A stretch of DNA of 64,000 nucleotides from an uncultured Anaerolineae bacterium (GCA_937943625.1 CALEAD010000002.1:62001-126000); one strand, 5' to 3'; numbered from the stretch's first letter, positions 35,863 through 44,742 are shown. Translations and numbers: made by a program. Notes: generated by a model from the letters alone, not told the origin.

Positions 35863-36905
35863 TGGCTGCCAGGGCTCAATTTTCTGCCGCAGTTGAATTG
35901 CTTACCAGCTTGCAAAAATTGTTGTATGGCAAGCAGCAGCACCTGGACATTATTACCGTGGCGGATATTGAGCGTCGCTATCCGCTGACCGGTCTGGGCG
36001 TGCTGGCCATGCGCGCCATTGAGCAGTCGCAGCGCATCATTCGCGCCACGAATAACTATGACCTGATTGGCCTGTGTGCATTTAACGTGGGCCTGATTTA
36101 TCTTTCGGCGCAAGACAGCCGCGGCGCCAGCCAGCAATTTGCCGAGGCGCGCCACCAGTGGTCTTTTGTGAATGCAACAGCGGCCGTTTGCCTGGCGCTG
36201 TTTGCCGAGGGGATGGCGCAGGAACTGGCGCTGCACCACGAAACGGCCATGACGCTCTACGGCAAAGCAGAGCAGCGGCTGCCGCGCATTCGCTTTGACC
36301 AACCAGACGAGGCGCTGCGCTGCTTTACCAGCACGCTGGCACGTGAACTGCATCAGGCCAGAGAATCGTTGCGCGCGCTGTTGCAGCAGCATTGGCAGGA
36401 GCAGGGTACTGCCGTGCCTGCAGCTTCTTCCCCGCCAGATTCAGTGCCACCCGCGCCGCCAGCACCATCCGCGTCGCCGGCGCAGCAGATGATTGCACCC
36501 GTGCCGCAATATGCCTCGCCGCTGCCGGTGGGGGACACCTACCGCTGGTTCCGCGTGGCGCGGCAGCGCGCGGGCTTTTTGCTGCGCTTGCGGTCGGGAA
36601 TGTTTGTGCAGGTGAACACGGCCGTTTCCCCTGCGGCTGCGTCTATGCTGGTGGCTGTGGGCACGGGGGAAGAAGTGCCGGCGCACCTGTGCCTGCACCC
36701 TTATGCTCACAGTACCCCCTTTGCGTACCTGTACCTGGGGCGGTGGCATGGCGCAGAAACGGCCGTTGACAACTTGTCAAAAGCACCCCTGAGCGTAGAC
36801 CTGGGCGATGGCCCAATCACCCTGACCGGTGCGCTGCTGGGGCGCATCATTGCCTACGCCGCACTCATGGGAGCGCACGAGGGACGGGGAGAGATTGGAG
36901 ATTAG
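35862..36905 (+). CDS. Hypothetical protein with TPR-like helical N-terminus
   Basis: Residues about 1-180 are helical with TPR-like spacing (LCAFNVGLIYLSAQDSRGASQQFAEARHQW, ETAMTLYGKAEQRL). A Pro/Ala-rich linker (about 187-225) leads to a C-terminal beta-rich part (WFRVARQRAGFLLRLR, LYLGRWHG) that I do not recognise. The start overlaps the previous stop as TAATG with GGAGGAG just upstream, so it is translated with the SPFH pair and probably serves them. No signal peptide. Confidence 0.78.
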   Translation: MAARAQFSAAVELLTSLQKLLYGKQQHLDIITVADIERRYPLTGLGVLAMRAIEQSQRIIRATNNYDLIGLCAFNVGLIYLSAQDSRGASQQFAEARHQWSFVNATAAVCLALFAEGMAQELALHHETAMTLYGKAEQRLPRIRFDQPDEALRCFTSTLARELHQARESLRALLQQHWQEQGTAVPAASSPPDSVPPAPPAPSASPAQQMIAPVPQYASPLPVGDTYRWFRVARQRAGFLLRLRSGMFVQVNTAVSPAAASMLVAVGTGEEVPAHLCLHPYAHSTPFAYLYLGRWHGAETAVDNLSKAPLSVDLGDGPITLTGALLGRIIAYAALMGAHEGRGEIGD

Positions 36906-36908
36906 AGA

Positions 36909-38843
36909 TTGGGAATTGATTTTGCGCGCTTGCGCCAGGCCTGGCAAGGTGGCAGACGCCGCATGTTGCTTCCCGCCGTAGCGCTGTTGCTTATTGCCGC
37001 TGTCTGGCTGTATACGCTGCCAACGGACATCGTCATTGCCAATGATCCCCTGCCTGATCCCACCGGCGCATTCAGCGGCATCTTGCAGCTTTTAGATGAT
37101 TCGGGGGAGTTTGTGGTGGCCTGGCGCACCTGGGGCGTCACGCACGCGCCTGGCTATCCGCTGCTGAGCCTGGTGGCTAACCTGGGCACGCGCCTGTTAG
37201 ACCCGCTGCGTCTCTATCCGGCAACAGCTGCTCATCTGCTCTCTTTTTTCTTTGCCCTGGGCGCGCTGGCGCTGATGGCCTGGCCTCTATGCAGATTAGA
37301 CTCAGATGGAACGGCCGTTGCCGCAGCCTGCCTGCTACCCGCTTTTGGCATTCTCGTTTGGCTGTATGCGGTGGTGGCCGAGGCATATGCTTTTGGCCTG
37401 CTGCTGGCCTTTGCTGCGCTGGCGTTGGCCTGGGCAACGGGGCAGCAGCCGACGCGCGGCAAATTGTGGCTGTTGGGGCTGCTTTTTGGCCTGGGGGTGG
37501 GGCATCATCGCACGCTGCTTTTTTTGGCGCCGGCGCTGCTGGCGGCGGCCTGGCCGGCGCGGCGGTTGGGCTGGTGCGTCTGGCTAGGGGCGGCGGCGCT
37601 GGCGGCGGCCTCGCTGTTGGTGTATCTCTACCTGCCGCTGGTGGCCTGGGCGGGGTCGCCCTGGGTGTACGGCCGTTCGCCGACCACCTGGGCTGGCTTT
37701 AGCGACGCCTTTTTTGCCCGCGAATACAGCGCTCGCCTGGCGCCTCCTGCCACATTGCCGGAGATTGGGGCAGCGCTGTACGGCCGTTTGCGTTATCTGG
37801 CGCAAGAGATGACCCTGCCCGGCCTGATTGTGGGGCTGAGCGGCTTCTTGCCGGGGCTGGCGCGCACGCAAACGCGCCGCCTGAGCGGTGTGTTGCTGCT
37901 GGCCTTTTGCGCTTATTGGCTGGCTCCTGTCAGCCAGGGGCTGCTGATTCGCTCATACATGATGATCCTGGTGGCCAGCCTGACGCTGGCTGCCGCCTGG
38001 GGCGTGGGGCTGATTGCCCTGGGGTATTGGCAACGCTGGTTGTCCCTGTGTGGGCTGTTCCTGACGGTTGCCGTTGCCCTGAATGCGCTGTGCAGCCATC
38101 GCGATTACGTCTTGTTCCACACCAAAGATGAAACGGGACGACAAATCATTGCCGCCGCAAGCGAACTGCCGGGAGAACGGCCGTTTGTAGGGGATGTGTG
38201 GGGGCCGCGCTTTTTTCCTCTAGCCTTTGGCAAATGGGTGTCGGGTGAGCTGGCACACATCCACCTGCTGGATTTGCGCGCCGACCTGAGTGGCCTGCCG
38301 CAGGAAACGCCGCCGCTGCTGTTTGTCAATCAGCACACGCTGTATGCCATTGCCCCAGAGCGGTGGCGCGAAAAGTATGGCACGGCCGTTTCCCTGAACA
38401 GCCAGGGCGCACAGATGATCGCTATCCGGCCAACGGCCGTTCTCGCCCCTATTGACCCCCATCCGCTGGCAGCTACCACAGAGATACAGCTATTGCGCGC
38501 CACCGCCGTGCTGCGCGCAGATGATGTGTTGTTGGTCGAACTGCTCTGGCAGGCCACACAGCCGCCCACGCGCGATTACAGCGTCTTTGTGCACGTCACT
38601 GACCAGGCACAGATTTTGGGGCCGGATGATTTGCTGGCACAGGGAGACCGCCTGCACCCCGTGGCCGGCTTTTACCCCACTTCAGGCTGGCGCATTGGTG
38701 AGCAGGTGCAAGACAATCACCTGATCCTGCTCCCCACCGACCGCGCCGCGCAAAAGGTGGTGGTTGGGCTATATACGGTGGCGGCAGACGGCCGTTTTAC
38801 TAATTACCTGAGCCACGAAATGCCGATCACGTTGGCAAAATAG
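36909..38843 (+). CDS. DUF2723-family integral membrane protein (glycosyltransferase-like)
   Basis: About ten or eleven membrane helices follow an N-terminal box DDSGEFVVAWRTWGVTHAPGYPLLSL, the DUF2723 signature also found in TMEM260-type O-mannosyltransferases (GT-C fold). The C-terminal ~200 residues are extracytoplasmic, with WGPRFFPLAFGKWVSGELAHIHLLD and a beta domain. The sugar donor and target are not known. TTG 36909 has GGAG at a suitable distance and starts three bases after the previous stop; it closes a four-gene operon with the two SPFH genes. Confidence 0.85.
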   Translation: MGIDFARLRQAWQGGRRRMLLPAVALLLIAAVWLYTLPTDIVIANDPLPDPTGAFSGILQLLDDSGEFVVAWRTWGVTHAPGYPLLSLVANLGTRLLDPLRLYPATAAHLLSFFFALGALALMAWPLCRLDSDGTAVAAACLLPAFGILVWLYAVVAEAYAFGLLLAFAALALAWATGQQPTRGKLWLLGLLFGLGVGHHRTLLFLAPALLAAAWPARRLGWCVWLGAAALAAASLLVYLYLPLVAWAGSPWVYGRSPTTWAGFSDAFFAREYSARLAPPATLPEIGAALYGRLRYLAQEMTLPGLIVGLSGFLPGLARTQTRRLSGVLLLAFCAYWLAPVSQGLLIRSYMMILVASLTLAAAWGVGLIALGYWQRWLSLCGLFLTVAVALNALCSHRDYVLFHTKDETGRQIIAAASELPGERPFVGDVWGPRFFPLAFGKWVSGELAHIHLLDLRADLSGLPQETPPLLFVNQHTLYAIAPERWREKYGTAVSLNSQGAQMIAIRPTAVLAPIDPHPLAATTEIQLLRATAVLRADDVLLVELLWQATQPPTRDYSVFVHVTDQAQILGPDDLLAQGDRLHPVAGFYPTSGWRIGEQVQDNHLILLPTDRAAQKVVVGLYTVAADGRFTNYLSHEMPITLAK

Positions 38844-38850
38844 ATTCCTG

Positions 38851-39080
38851 GCGTGGTTCACGCTTTCTAGAAACGGCGCTTTACAATTTTCTGACCGCAG
38901 ACCGCTGATTGCGGAGCGCGGACAGCCGATTGCGATTTATCTGCGGTCGACCGTTGGAGGGTCAAATGGTGAAGAGGCCTCATGCGTGAGCGCACCACCA
39001 CGAATAAAAATGCCACGCAAATCAGCGGTCGGCGGTCCACCGTCCGCGGTCATTTTTCAGGGAGCGCTTGAACCATGCCA
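38851..39080 (+). repeat. Dispersed intergenic repeat, family A (split copy)
   Basis: First half TTTCTAGAAACGGCGCTTTAC...TTTTCTGACCGCAGACCGCTG; second half ATCAGCGGTCGGCGGTCCAC...GCGCTTGAACCATGCCAGAT. The order matches the 8091 and 26171 copies, with an insertion between the halves. Confidence 0.6.
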
Positions 39081-39336
39081 GATTCCCTGGCTGTGGCCTT
39101 ACGGCATTTTGAGCGATTGTCATAATCGCTTTACAATTGGGCACTATAACTCTTTTGGACACGGAGCAATCCAGAGAATCTGCAGAAGATACAGAAAAAT
39201 TCAGTAATGAGCATTTACCCATAGATTCCACAGGTTTTTTTTGCTCTGTCAACCTGGCCAGGGGGAACAATCAAAAACGATGAAGCGTAAAATGCTGACA
39301 GGCTGACAGGCTTGCAGCCCCAATCAGTGTTACAAT

Positions 39337-39380
39337 TAACCAACCAACCAACCAACCAACTAACTAACTAACCAACCAAC
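39337..39380 (+). repeat. AACC tandem tract
   Basis: About eleven tetranucleotide units AACC/AACT in a row, on the sense strand 50 bases before the sugar kinase start. Confidence 0.85.
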
Positions 39381-39430
39381 TTCATTAACCACCCCAGCCC
39401 ACATCTCCGCCGGCAGCAAAGGACAATGGC

Positions 39431-40360
39431 ATGGACTCACACATCCTCGTAATAGGCGCGACCTTGTTAGACATGAAAGGCAAGCCCCTGGCCGGTTTGG
39501 AACCGGGCACGTCAAACCCGGCTGCCTTGCGCTTTACGCGTGGGGGCACGGCGCGCAACGTGGCCGAAAATCTGGCCCGCTTGGGTGCAGACGTGATTCT
39601 CATCTCTGCCATTGGCGATGATTTCGTCGGCCAGCAGATGTTGCGCCATACGGCCGAAGCGGGTGTGAATGTTGAGCACGTGCTGACATTACCGGGGCGC
39701 AGCACCGGCGCCTACATGGCGTTGCTGGAGGATGATGGCTCGCTTGCAGTGGCAATGGATGACGTGCGCGCCATGGAAGCCATTACCGTAGAATACCTGG
39801 AGGTGCGGCGCGAACTGTTTGCCAGGGCGCAACTCATCATGATGGATGGCAGCCTGTTGCCAGAGACGATGGCCTGGATTGTGAAAACGGCCCAGGAGTA
39901 TGGCGTGCCATTGTGTGCGGACCCTTCTTCGGCACGGCTGGCGCACAAGTTACGGCCGTACTTGCCCCATCTTTTCCTGGTTGTGCCCAACGAAGTCGAA
40001 GCGGCCGAACTGTGTCTGTGTGATTTTGATGGCTATGACCCAGATGCCAGCCTGGAAATGGCGCGTCATCTGGTGCGTATGGGCGTGGCCAACGTTGTCG
40101 TCACCCTTTCGGACTTTGGCCTCGATTATGTGACCGAAGATTCCACCGGCTACATCCCCCCCAGCTACAGCGAAAAAGTAGACAGCACCGGCACAGGCGA
40201 TGCCGTCACGGCGGCCATCATCTTTGGCTACGTCAATGGCCTGCCCATGCCCGAAGCCATTCGCCTGGGGGCTGCCGCCGCCAGCCTGACACTGCAAACC
40301 AACGAAACCGTTGTGCCAGACCTGAGTCTGGATATGCTGTACGAACATCTTATTGTTTGA
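39431..40360 (+). CDS. PfkB-family sugar kinase (pseudouridine-kinase-like)
   Basis: Ribokinase-fold kinase of 309 residues: FTRGGTARNVAENLARLG is signature 1 and DSTGTGDAVTAA signature 2, with the catalytic base D257. The GGxxRNxAENLARLG form is characteristic of the pseudouridine kinase/YeiC branch, but no pseudouridine lyase is adjacent, so the substrate (pseudouridine, ribose or another sugar) is open. ATG is preceded only by a weak GGACA site and, further up, an AACC tract. The next gene follows after a 100-base A/C-rich spacer. Confidence 0.87.
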   Translation: MDSHILVIGATLLDMKGKPLAGLEPGTSNPAALRFTRGGTARNVAENLARLGADVILISAIGDDFVGQQMLRHTAEAGVNVEHVLTLPGRSTGAYMALLEDDGSLAVAMDDVRAMEAITVEYLEVRRELFARAQLIMMDGSLLPETMAWIVKTAQEYGVPLCADPSSARLAHKLRPYLPHLFLVVPNEVEAAELCLCDFDGYDPDASLEMARHLVRMGVANVVVTLSDFGLDYVTEDSTGYIPPSYSEKVDSTGTGDAVTAAIIFGYVNGLPMPEAIRLGAAAASLTLQTNETVVPDLSLDMLYEHLIV

Positions 40361-40379
40361 GGGTTGGCCAGTTTGACAG

Positions 40380-40449
40380 TTGGTTGGGTTGGTTAGAAAC
40401 GACCCCCACCAACCAACAACCCCACCAACCAACAAACCCACCAACCAAC
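40380..40449 (+). repeat. GGTT/AACC inverted tract
   Basis: TTGGTTGGGTTGGTT is followed 13 bases later by CCAACCAACAACCCCACCAA and more AACC, able to fold as a hairpin just before the next start codon. Confidence 0.7.
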
Positions 40450-40461
40450 TTGCCAACCCTT

Positions 40462-41127
40462 ATGAACAACTGGCTCGGACTCATCATTTGCTTTGCTTAC
40501 ATTTTTACCATCATTAGTCTGGCCGAGATGTTGCGCCGCCGGCGCAGCTACAGCAGTGGCTTTACGCGCAAGGTGATTCACATCGGCGTGGGCATGATGG
40601 CATGGGGGCTGCACTGGCTGTTTGACAACCCCTGGTTTTTCATCGCCGCTGCGCTCTGCTTTGCCATCATTAATTTCCTGGACTGGCGCTACAAATTTTT
40701 TGTTTCTATGGCAAGCAGTGATCCTTCTAACCTGGGCACGGTCTACTTTCCCATTGCTGCGGCGGTCGTGGCTTATATCTTCTGGGATCGCCCGCCCCTG
40801 ATGGTGGCGGCGCTGATGCCGCTGACCTGGGGAGATGGCCTGGCGCCAGTGATTGGCAAGATGTACGGCCGTCGCCATTATCGCGTGCACACCAGCATCC
40901 GCACGCTAGAAGGTTCGATGGGCTTTTTTGTGGGGGGGCTGCTTTTTACCTGGCTGGCCTTATGGCTGCCGGCTGGCGTGCCTACCATGTCGCCGCTGGT
41001 CGCCTTTTTTCCTGCGCTGATCATTACCCTGGTGACAACCGTGATTGAAGCTGTCTCTATATGGGGGCTGGATAACCTGACGATTACGGCCGCCGCGATT
41101 CTGATCTTGCAATTCTGGCCGTTTTAG
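40462..41127 (+). CDS. Phytol/dolichol-kinase-like membrane protein
   Basis: 221 residues with six or seven membrane helices. RKVIHIGVGMMAWGLHWLF is the N-terminal hallmark of the polyprenol/phytol kinase and CDP-alcohol cytidylyltransferase-related group, and WGDGLAPVIGKMYGRRH with TLEGSMGFFVGG carries its conserved D and EGS motif. It likely phosphorylates an isoprenoid alcohol or diacylglycerol with a CTP-type donor; the exact substrate is not readable. The ATG at 40462 skips an A/C-rich open stretch that would encode only PTNQQPHQPTN-like sequence. Confidence 0.85.
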   Translation: MNNWLGLIICFAYIFTIISLAEMLRRRRSYSSGFTRKVIHIGVGMMAWGLHWLFDNPWFFIAAALCFAIINFLDWRYKFFVSMASSDPSNLGTVYFPIAAAVVAYIFWDRPPLMVAALMPLTWGDGLAPVIGKMYGRRHYRVHTSIRTLEGSMGFFVGGLLFTWLALWLPAGVPTMSPLVAFFPALIITLVTTVIEAVSIWGLDNLTITAAAILILQFWPF

Positions 41128-41163
41128 AGAGTGGGGCTTGACCGCTCCTGGTTGCCCAACACG

Positions 41164-41844
41164 TTACTCCTCCCATCCTTGCACGCCAATAAGCGGCACA
41201 AAGGCGACGGGGCTAAGGTGCTGCTGCCGGTAGCTGTTTGCGCCGGTGCGCTGCACCAACACGATGCGCTGTTGCCGCCGGCTGGAACCCACAGGAATGA
41301 CGAGACGGCCGTTAATGACCAACTGTTCTCGCAACGCCTGCGGTACTTCTGGACTGCCTGCCGAAACCAGAATCGCGTCATAGGGCGCATGTTCTGGCCA
41401 GCCCAGGCTGCCATCTCCATGGTAGACCCACACATTTTCACAACCAATTTCCGCCAGGCGCTTGCGCGCGTAAGCTACCAGCTCTGCTTGCCGTTCCACC
41501 GTGTACACCTCGGCCACAATCTGGCTGAGCAGCGCAGCCGCGTAGCCAGACCCTGTGCCTACTTCCAGCACGCGGTCGGTGGGGCGCAGCGCCAGTAGCG
41601 AAAGCATATAAGCGACCACATAAGGCTGGGAAATGGTTTGGCCACCGGGAATGGGCAAGGGAGCATCTTCATAAGCAGAAGCGCGCAGGTTGTGCGGCAC
41701 GAATTGCTCACGCGGAACCGTGAGAAAGGCTTGCAGAACGGCCGTGTCGCGCACGCCGCGCGCGCGCAGCTGTTGCGCCACCATCTCCTCTCGCCGTTCG
41801 GCAAAACTCTCTTCCTCGTTCACCGCATAGTTCACATCGCCCAA
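41164..41844 (-). CDS. pcm: Protein-L-isoaspartate O-methyltransferase
   Basis: SAM-dependent repair of isoaspartyl residues in aged proteins. Motif I is VLEVGTGSGYAAALLS, preceded by the PCMT-specific PLPIPGGQTISQPYVVAYM; the catalytic region and YDAILVSAGSPEVPQAL are in place. Length 226 is usual. It is convergent with the kinase-like gene (36 bases apart) and lies 51 bases after the formate dehydrogenase gene on the minus strand, so it may be cotranscribed with it. Confidence 0.95.
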   Translation of the reverse strand: MGDVNYAVNEEESFAERREEMVAQQLRARGVRDTAVLQAFLTVPREQFVPHNLRASAYEDAPLPIPGGQTISQPYVVAYMLSLLALRPTDRVLEVGTGSGYAAALLSQIVAEVYTVERQAELVAYARKRLAEIGCENVWVYHGDGSLGWPEHAPYDAILVSAGSPEVPQALREQLVINGRLVIPVGSSRRQQRIVLVQRTGANSYRQQHLSPVAFVPLIGVQGWEE

Positions 41845-41895
41845 CGTGAAAAGTAAAGCGTGAAGGAACTGCCCTCACACCGCACGGTTCATCCT

Positions 41896-43968
41896 TTACA
41901 CCTCACGTCCAACGCGCTCCACCTTCACGGCGCACACCTTGTATTCCGGAATTTTGGCGATTGGGTCTACCGCATCAATTGTCAACAGGTTAGCTGCTGC
42001 CTCGGCGTAGTGAAAGGTCATAAACACCGTGCCTACCGGCGAGCGGCGCGTCACCCTTGCGGCCGCCACCACTTCACCTCGCCGCGAGCTGACCCGTACT
42101 AGATCGCCTGGTGCGATCCCTAGACGTCCCGCATCACTGGGGTGAATCTCTACCTCTGCTTCCGGGGCAATTACATCCAGCCCTGGGGAGCGCCGCGACA
42201 GGGTACCGCCATGCCAGTGGAACAAAATACGTCCGGTAGAGAGAATGTATGGATATTCTGTATCTACTCCTTCACTGGGAGGTAGATAATCAATCGGCTC
42301 AAACAGGCCCTTGCCTCGCGTAAAAGTCACCGTGTGTAAAATGGGCGTGCCAGGATGGTCGCGTGTGGGGCATGGCCACTGGATGCCGCCATCCTCTAGC
42401 CGTGCGTGTGAAATGCCGGCATACTGCGGCGTTACTGTGGCCATTTCGGCAAAGATTTCTGCGGCGCTGTTATAGTGCCACTCAGCGCCCAGGCGGTTGG
42501 CCAGATCGGTAATGATTTCCCAATCCTGGCGCGCCTGGCCAGGTGGGGCCAGGGCGGGGCGAACGAGCTGCACGCGCCGCTCCGTGTTTGTAAAAGTGCC
42601 GTTCTTTTCGGCAAAGCTGACTGCAGGCAATACCACATCGGCCATTTGTGCCGTCTCATTGAGAAAAATATCTTGCACGGCCAGAAAATCTACTGCTTGC
42701 AGCGCCTGGCGCACATGGTTCAGGTTGGGGTCAGAGAGCATGGGATTCTCGCCCATAATAAAGATAGCCTTGATCTTCCCGTGCAGTGCGTGGTCCATGA
42801 TTTCGGTAATGGTCAGCCCCACATGATCGCTTAGCCGTTCCTGGGGGACGGCCCACGCCTGGGCAAACTTTTGCCGTGCTTCGGGGCTGGTCACAGGCTG
42901 GTAGCCAGGGAAAACGTTGGGCAGGCCCCCCATATCGCACGCCCCCTGTACATTATTCTGCCCGCGCAATGGATTGACGCCAGTGCCAGGACGGCCGATA
43001 TTGCCTGTTAGCAGCGCCAGGTTCGAAAGCACCTTGACGTTGTCTGTACCTGTGATGTGCTGCGTAATGCCCATAGCCCAGAAAATAGCTGACGCGCCAG
43101 AGGTGGCGTAGAGACGCGCCGCCTCCACGATTTGCGCTGCGGGCACTTCGGCGATGGCTGCTGCCCGCTCAGGCGTCCAATTGCGCACCATCTCCTTAAG
43201 CGCGTCAAAATTTTCTGTGCGCGCGGCGATAAAAGCATCGTCTGTCCACCCCTCGCGAATGATTACGTGCGCCATGGCGTTGAAGACGGCCACGTCGCTG
43301 CCAGGCTTGATGCGTAGGTGCAGGGTGGCGTATTCGGTCAGACCAATGTGGCGCGGGTCAATCAAGATCAGTTTGGCGCCGTGTTGCACGATAGCTTTTT
43401 TCATTTGTAGGGCAATGACGGGGTGTGCTTCGGTGGTGTTAGAGCCGGTCACCAGCAGCACCCGCGCCTGGGGAATGTCGCTGATGGAGTTGGTCATGGC
43501 GCCAGAGCCAAGCGTTATGGCCAGACCGGCCACGCTGCTGCTGTGGCAGAGTCGGGCGCAGTGATCTACGTTGTTTGTGCCCAGCAAGGCGCGGGTGAGC
43601 TTTTGTAGCAGGTAGTTTTCTTCGTTGGTGCACTTTGCCGAAACGAGTACGGCAACGCTATCTGAACCATAGGTGTCGCGGGCGTGGCGCAGCTTTTGCG
43701 CAATCGTGTTGAGAGCGGTGTCCCAGGTGGTGGGAGAAAAGTCACTATGGCGGCTGGCGCGCATGAGGGGCTGGCGCAGCCGATCTGGGGCGTGGACGTA
43801 GTCATAGCCGAAGCGTCCCTTGACACACAGGTTGCCATAATTGACTTCGTTATCAAAACGGCCGTTAACGCGAAAAATCACCCCATCCTTCAGGTGCAAA
43901 TCTACCTGGCAGCCAACGCCACAGTAAGGACAGGTGGTGTGAACAACGCGATCTGCTGTTAACATCAT
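41896..43968 (-). CDS. fdhA: Formate dehydrogenase alpha subunit, molybdopterin type (Cys form)
   Basis: Molybdo/tungsto-bis-PGD oxidoreductase of 690 residues. The [4Fe-4S] ligands are C13, C16, C20 and C48 (CPYCGVGC, NLCVKG); K50 is the electron-relay lysine. C141-H142 in CARLCHSSS are the Mo-ligand and base positions that are Sec140-His141 in E. coli FdhH, so this is a cysteine enzyme. Further FDH blocks: GSNTTEAHP, GITQHITGTDN, LRGQNNVQGACDMG, GENPMLSDP, and the C-terminal dinucleotide-binding beta barrel. No beta, gamma, NuoE/F-like or fdhD gene is near; the electron acceptor is unknown. Other members of this clade could be nitrate reductase, but FDH fits best. Confidence 0.92.
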   Translation of the reverse strand: MMLTADRVVHTTCPYCGVGCQVDLHLKDGVIFRVNGRFDNEVNYGNLCVKGRFGYDYVHAPDRLRQPLMRASRHSDFSPTTWDTALNTIAQKLRHARDTYGSDSVAVLVSAKCTNEENYLLQKLTRALLGTNNVDHCARLCHSSSVAGLAITLGSGAMTNSISDIPQARVLLVTGSNTTEAHPVIALQMKKAIVQHGAKLILIDPRHIGLTEYATLHLRIKPGSDVAVFNAMAHVIIREGWTDDAFIAARTENFDALKEMVRNWTPERAAAIAEVPAAQIVEAARLYATSGASAIFWAMGITQHITGTDNVKVLSNLALLTGNIGRPGTGVNPLRGQNNVQGACDMGGLPNVFPGYQPVTSPEARQKFAQAWAVPQERLSDHVGLTITEIMDHALHGKIKAIFIMGENPMLSDPNLNHVRQALQAVDFLAVQDIFLNETAQMADVVLPAVSFAEKNGTFTNTERRVQLVRPALAPPGQARQDWEIITDLANRLGAEWHYNSAAEIFAEMATVTPQYAGISHARLEDGGIQWPCPTRDHPGTPILHTVTFTRGKGLFEPIDYLPPSEGVDTEYPYILSTGRILFHWHGGTLSRRSPGLDVIAPEAEVEIHPSDAGRLGIAPGDLVRVSSRRGEVVAAARVTRRSPVGTVFMTFHYAEAAANLLTIDAVDPIAKIPEYKVCAVKVERVGREV

Positions 43969-44023
43969 TTAGCGCCTCCGTCAATGAGTGCCGATGACTG
44001 ACGGCCGACCGCCGACGGCTATA

Positions 44024-44078
44024 AATGTAGCCCAGGTTGCTAAACCTGGTAGTGACAGGTTCGGTAACCTGCGTGACG
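44024..44078 (+). repeat. Dispersed intergenic repeat, family B (copy 2)
   Basis: AATGTAGCCCAGGTTGCTAA, ACCTGGTAGTGACAGG, TTCGGTAACCTGCGTGACG: matches 17383-17436 almost base for base in its arms. Confidence 0.7.
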
Positions 44079-44179
44079 TCAGCGGAGACAAGCACAATTT
44101 CGCCAGACTTCACTATTATAGTAAACTACTGGCGCCTGAACATTGTGATAGATGGCATTACTTCCACAGACAAAAGTCA

Positions 44180-44209
44180 TTGATTGCAGGGGAAAATTTC
44201 CGTTATTAT
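44180..44209 (+). promoter_or_regulatory. Possible promoter for the small Cys protein
   Basis: TTGATT and TATTAT separated by 18 bases; the predicted start of transcription (~44216) falls inside the adjacent direct repeats. Confidence 0.45.
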
Positions 44210-44210
44210 A

Positions 44211-44241
44211 AGCCTATTTTGAACATGAGCCTATTTTGAAC
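44211..44241 (+). promoter_or_regulatory. Two 14-base direct repeats, possible operator
   Basis: AGCCTATTTTGAAC occurs at 44211-44224 and again at 44228-44241, 17 bases apart, just after a promoter-like sequence. The spacing is about one and a half helical turns. No regulator is identified. Confidence 0.4.
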
Positions 44242-44297
44242 GATAGGCGAAAGTGATTGACACAAACGTGCAAGCTGGCAGTGAAAAGGAGCAGAAC

Positions 44298-44543
44298 ATG
44301 GCAATGCAAAAATGGGTAGCCGTCAAACAGGAGTGGTGCGATCTGGTGGAGCAGGACGTAGAATTGCTAGAGTTGCACATCTATCCCGATGATATTATCT
44401 CTGGGCCGCAGGAGTATCGAGTGGCCGCGCGCAAGTGCTCGGTGGACGTTACCTGCAATATGGCCGGCTTCCCTTGTAAATGGGCTTATACCAACCCGGA
44501 ATTGGATCCCTTCATTGAGCGCGCGCGCGAACGTGATGCTTAG
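44298..44543 (+). CDS. Small Cys-containing hypothetical protein, 81 aa
   Basis: Start ATG 44298 follows AAGGAG by eight bases; an in-frame GTG 15 codons earlier lacks one. The protein begins MAMQKWVAVKQEWCDLVEQ and carries four cysteines, three in CSVDVTCNMAGFPCKWAY (Cx5CxxxxxxC) plus one near the N-terminus. It is acidic elsewhere and soluble. I recognise no family; metal or redox binding is a guess. It stands alone behind direct repeats. Confidence 0.75.
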   Translation: MAMQKWVAVKQEWCDLVEQDVELLELHIYPDDIISGPQEYRVAARKCSVDVTCNMAGFPCKWAYTNPELDPFIERARERDA

Positions 44544-44554
44544 CTATTGTCTCC

Positions 44555-44640
44555 TTTGAAATGACCGCCGGCTGCCGACGCAGACCGCCGATGGCTGACC
44601 ACGGTCTGCGGTCAGCGGTCCACCTTGTCAATAGAAGCGG
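44555..44640 (+). repeat. Dispersed intergenic repeat, family A (partial copy)
   Basis: ATGACCGCCGGCTGCCGACG with GACCGCCGATGGCTGACC and the mirrored GGTCTGCGGTCAGCGGTCC form inverted arms in the space before the Nudix gene. Confidence 0.55.
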
Positions 44641-44742
44641 CGTTACGTTTTCATGTGTGGTGGTGTGCCTCACTCATGAAGTTTCCTGTCATTGTAAGGT
44701 GGCATATTGGCCAACTGAGGCAATTGTGCTACCTTTTTCGCC

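Larger units (their letters stand above)
38844..39430. other. Gene-free region with a family A repeat and an AACC tract
   Basis: About 590 bases. 38851-39080 contains two halves of a family A repeat around a 50-base unrelated piece; 39337-39380 is the longest clean AACC tract of the window, starting just after a TACAAT. Nothing between 39085 and 39330 is recognised. Confidence 0.6.
43969..44297. other. Divergent intergenic region with repeats, a promoter and direct repeats
   Basis: Between divergent fdhA and a small Cys protein gene. Holds a family A fragment (43985-44035), a family B repeat (44024-44078), a promoter-like pair (44180-44209) and two 14-base direct repeats (44211-44241). Confidence 0.6.

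Noticed and set aside
39337-40449. AACC runs as a possible CRISPR array
   Set aside because: Four-base units without spacers; no direct repeats of 24-40 bases and no cas genes.
43545-43553. Selenocysteine at the formate dehydrogenase active site
   Set aside because: The codon reads as TGC (Cys141), not TGA, and no SECIS-like hairpin is needed for the frame.
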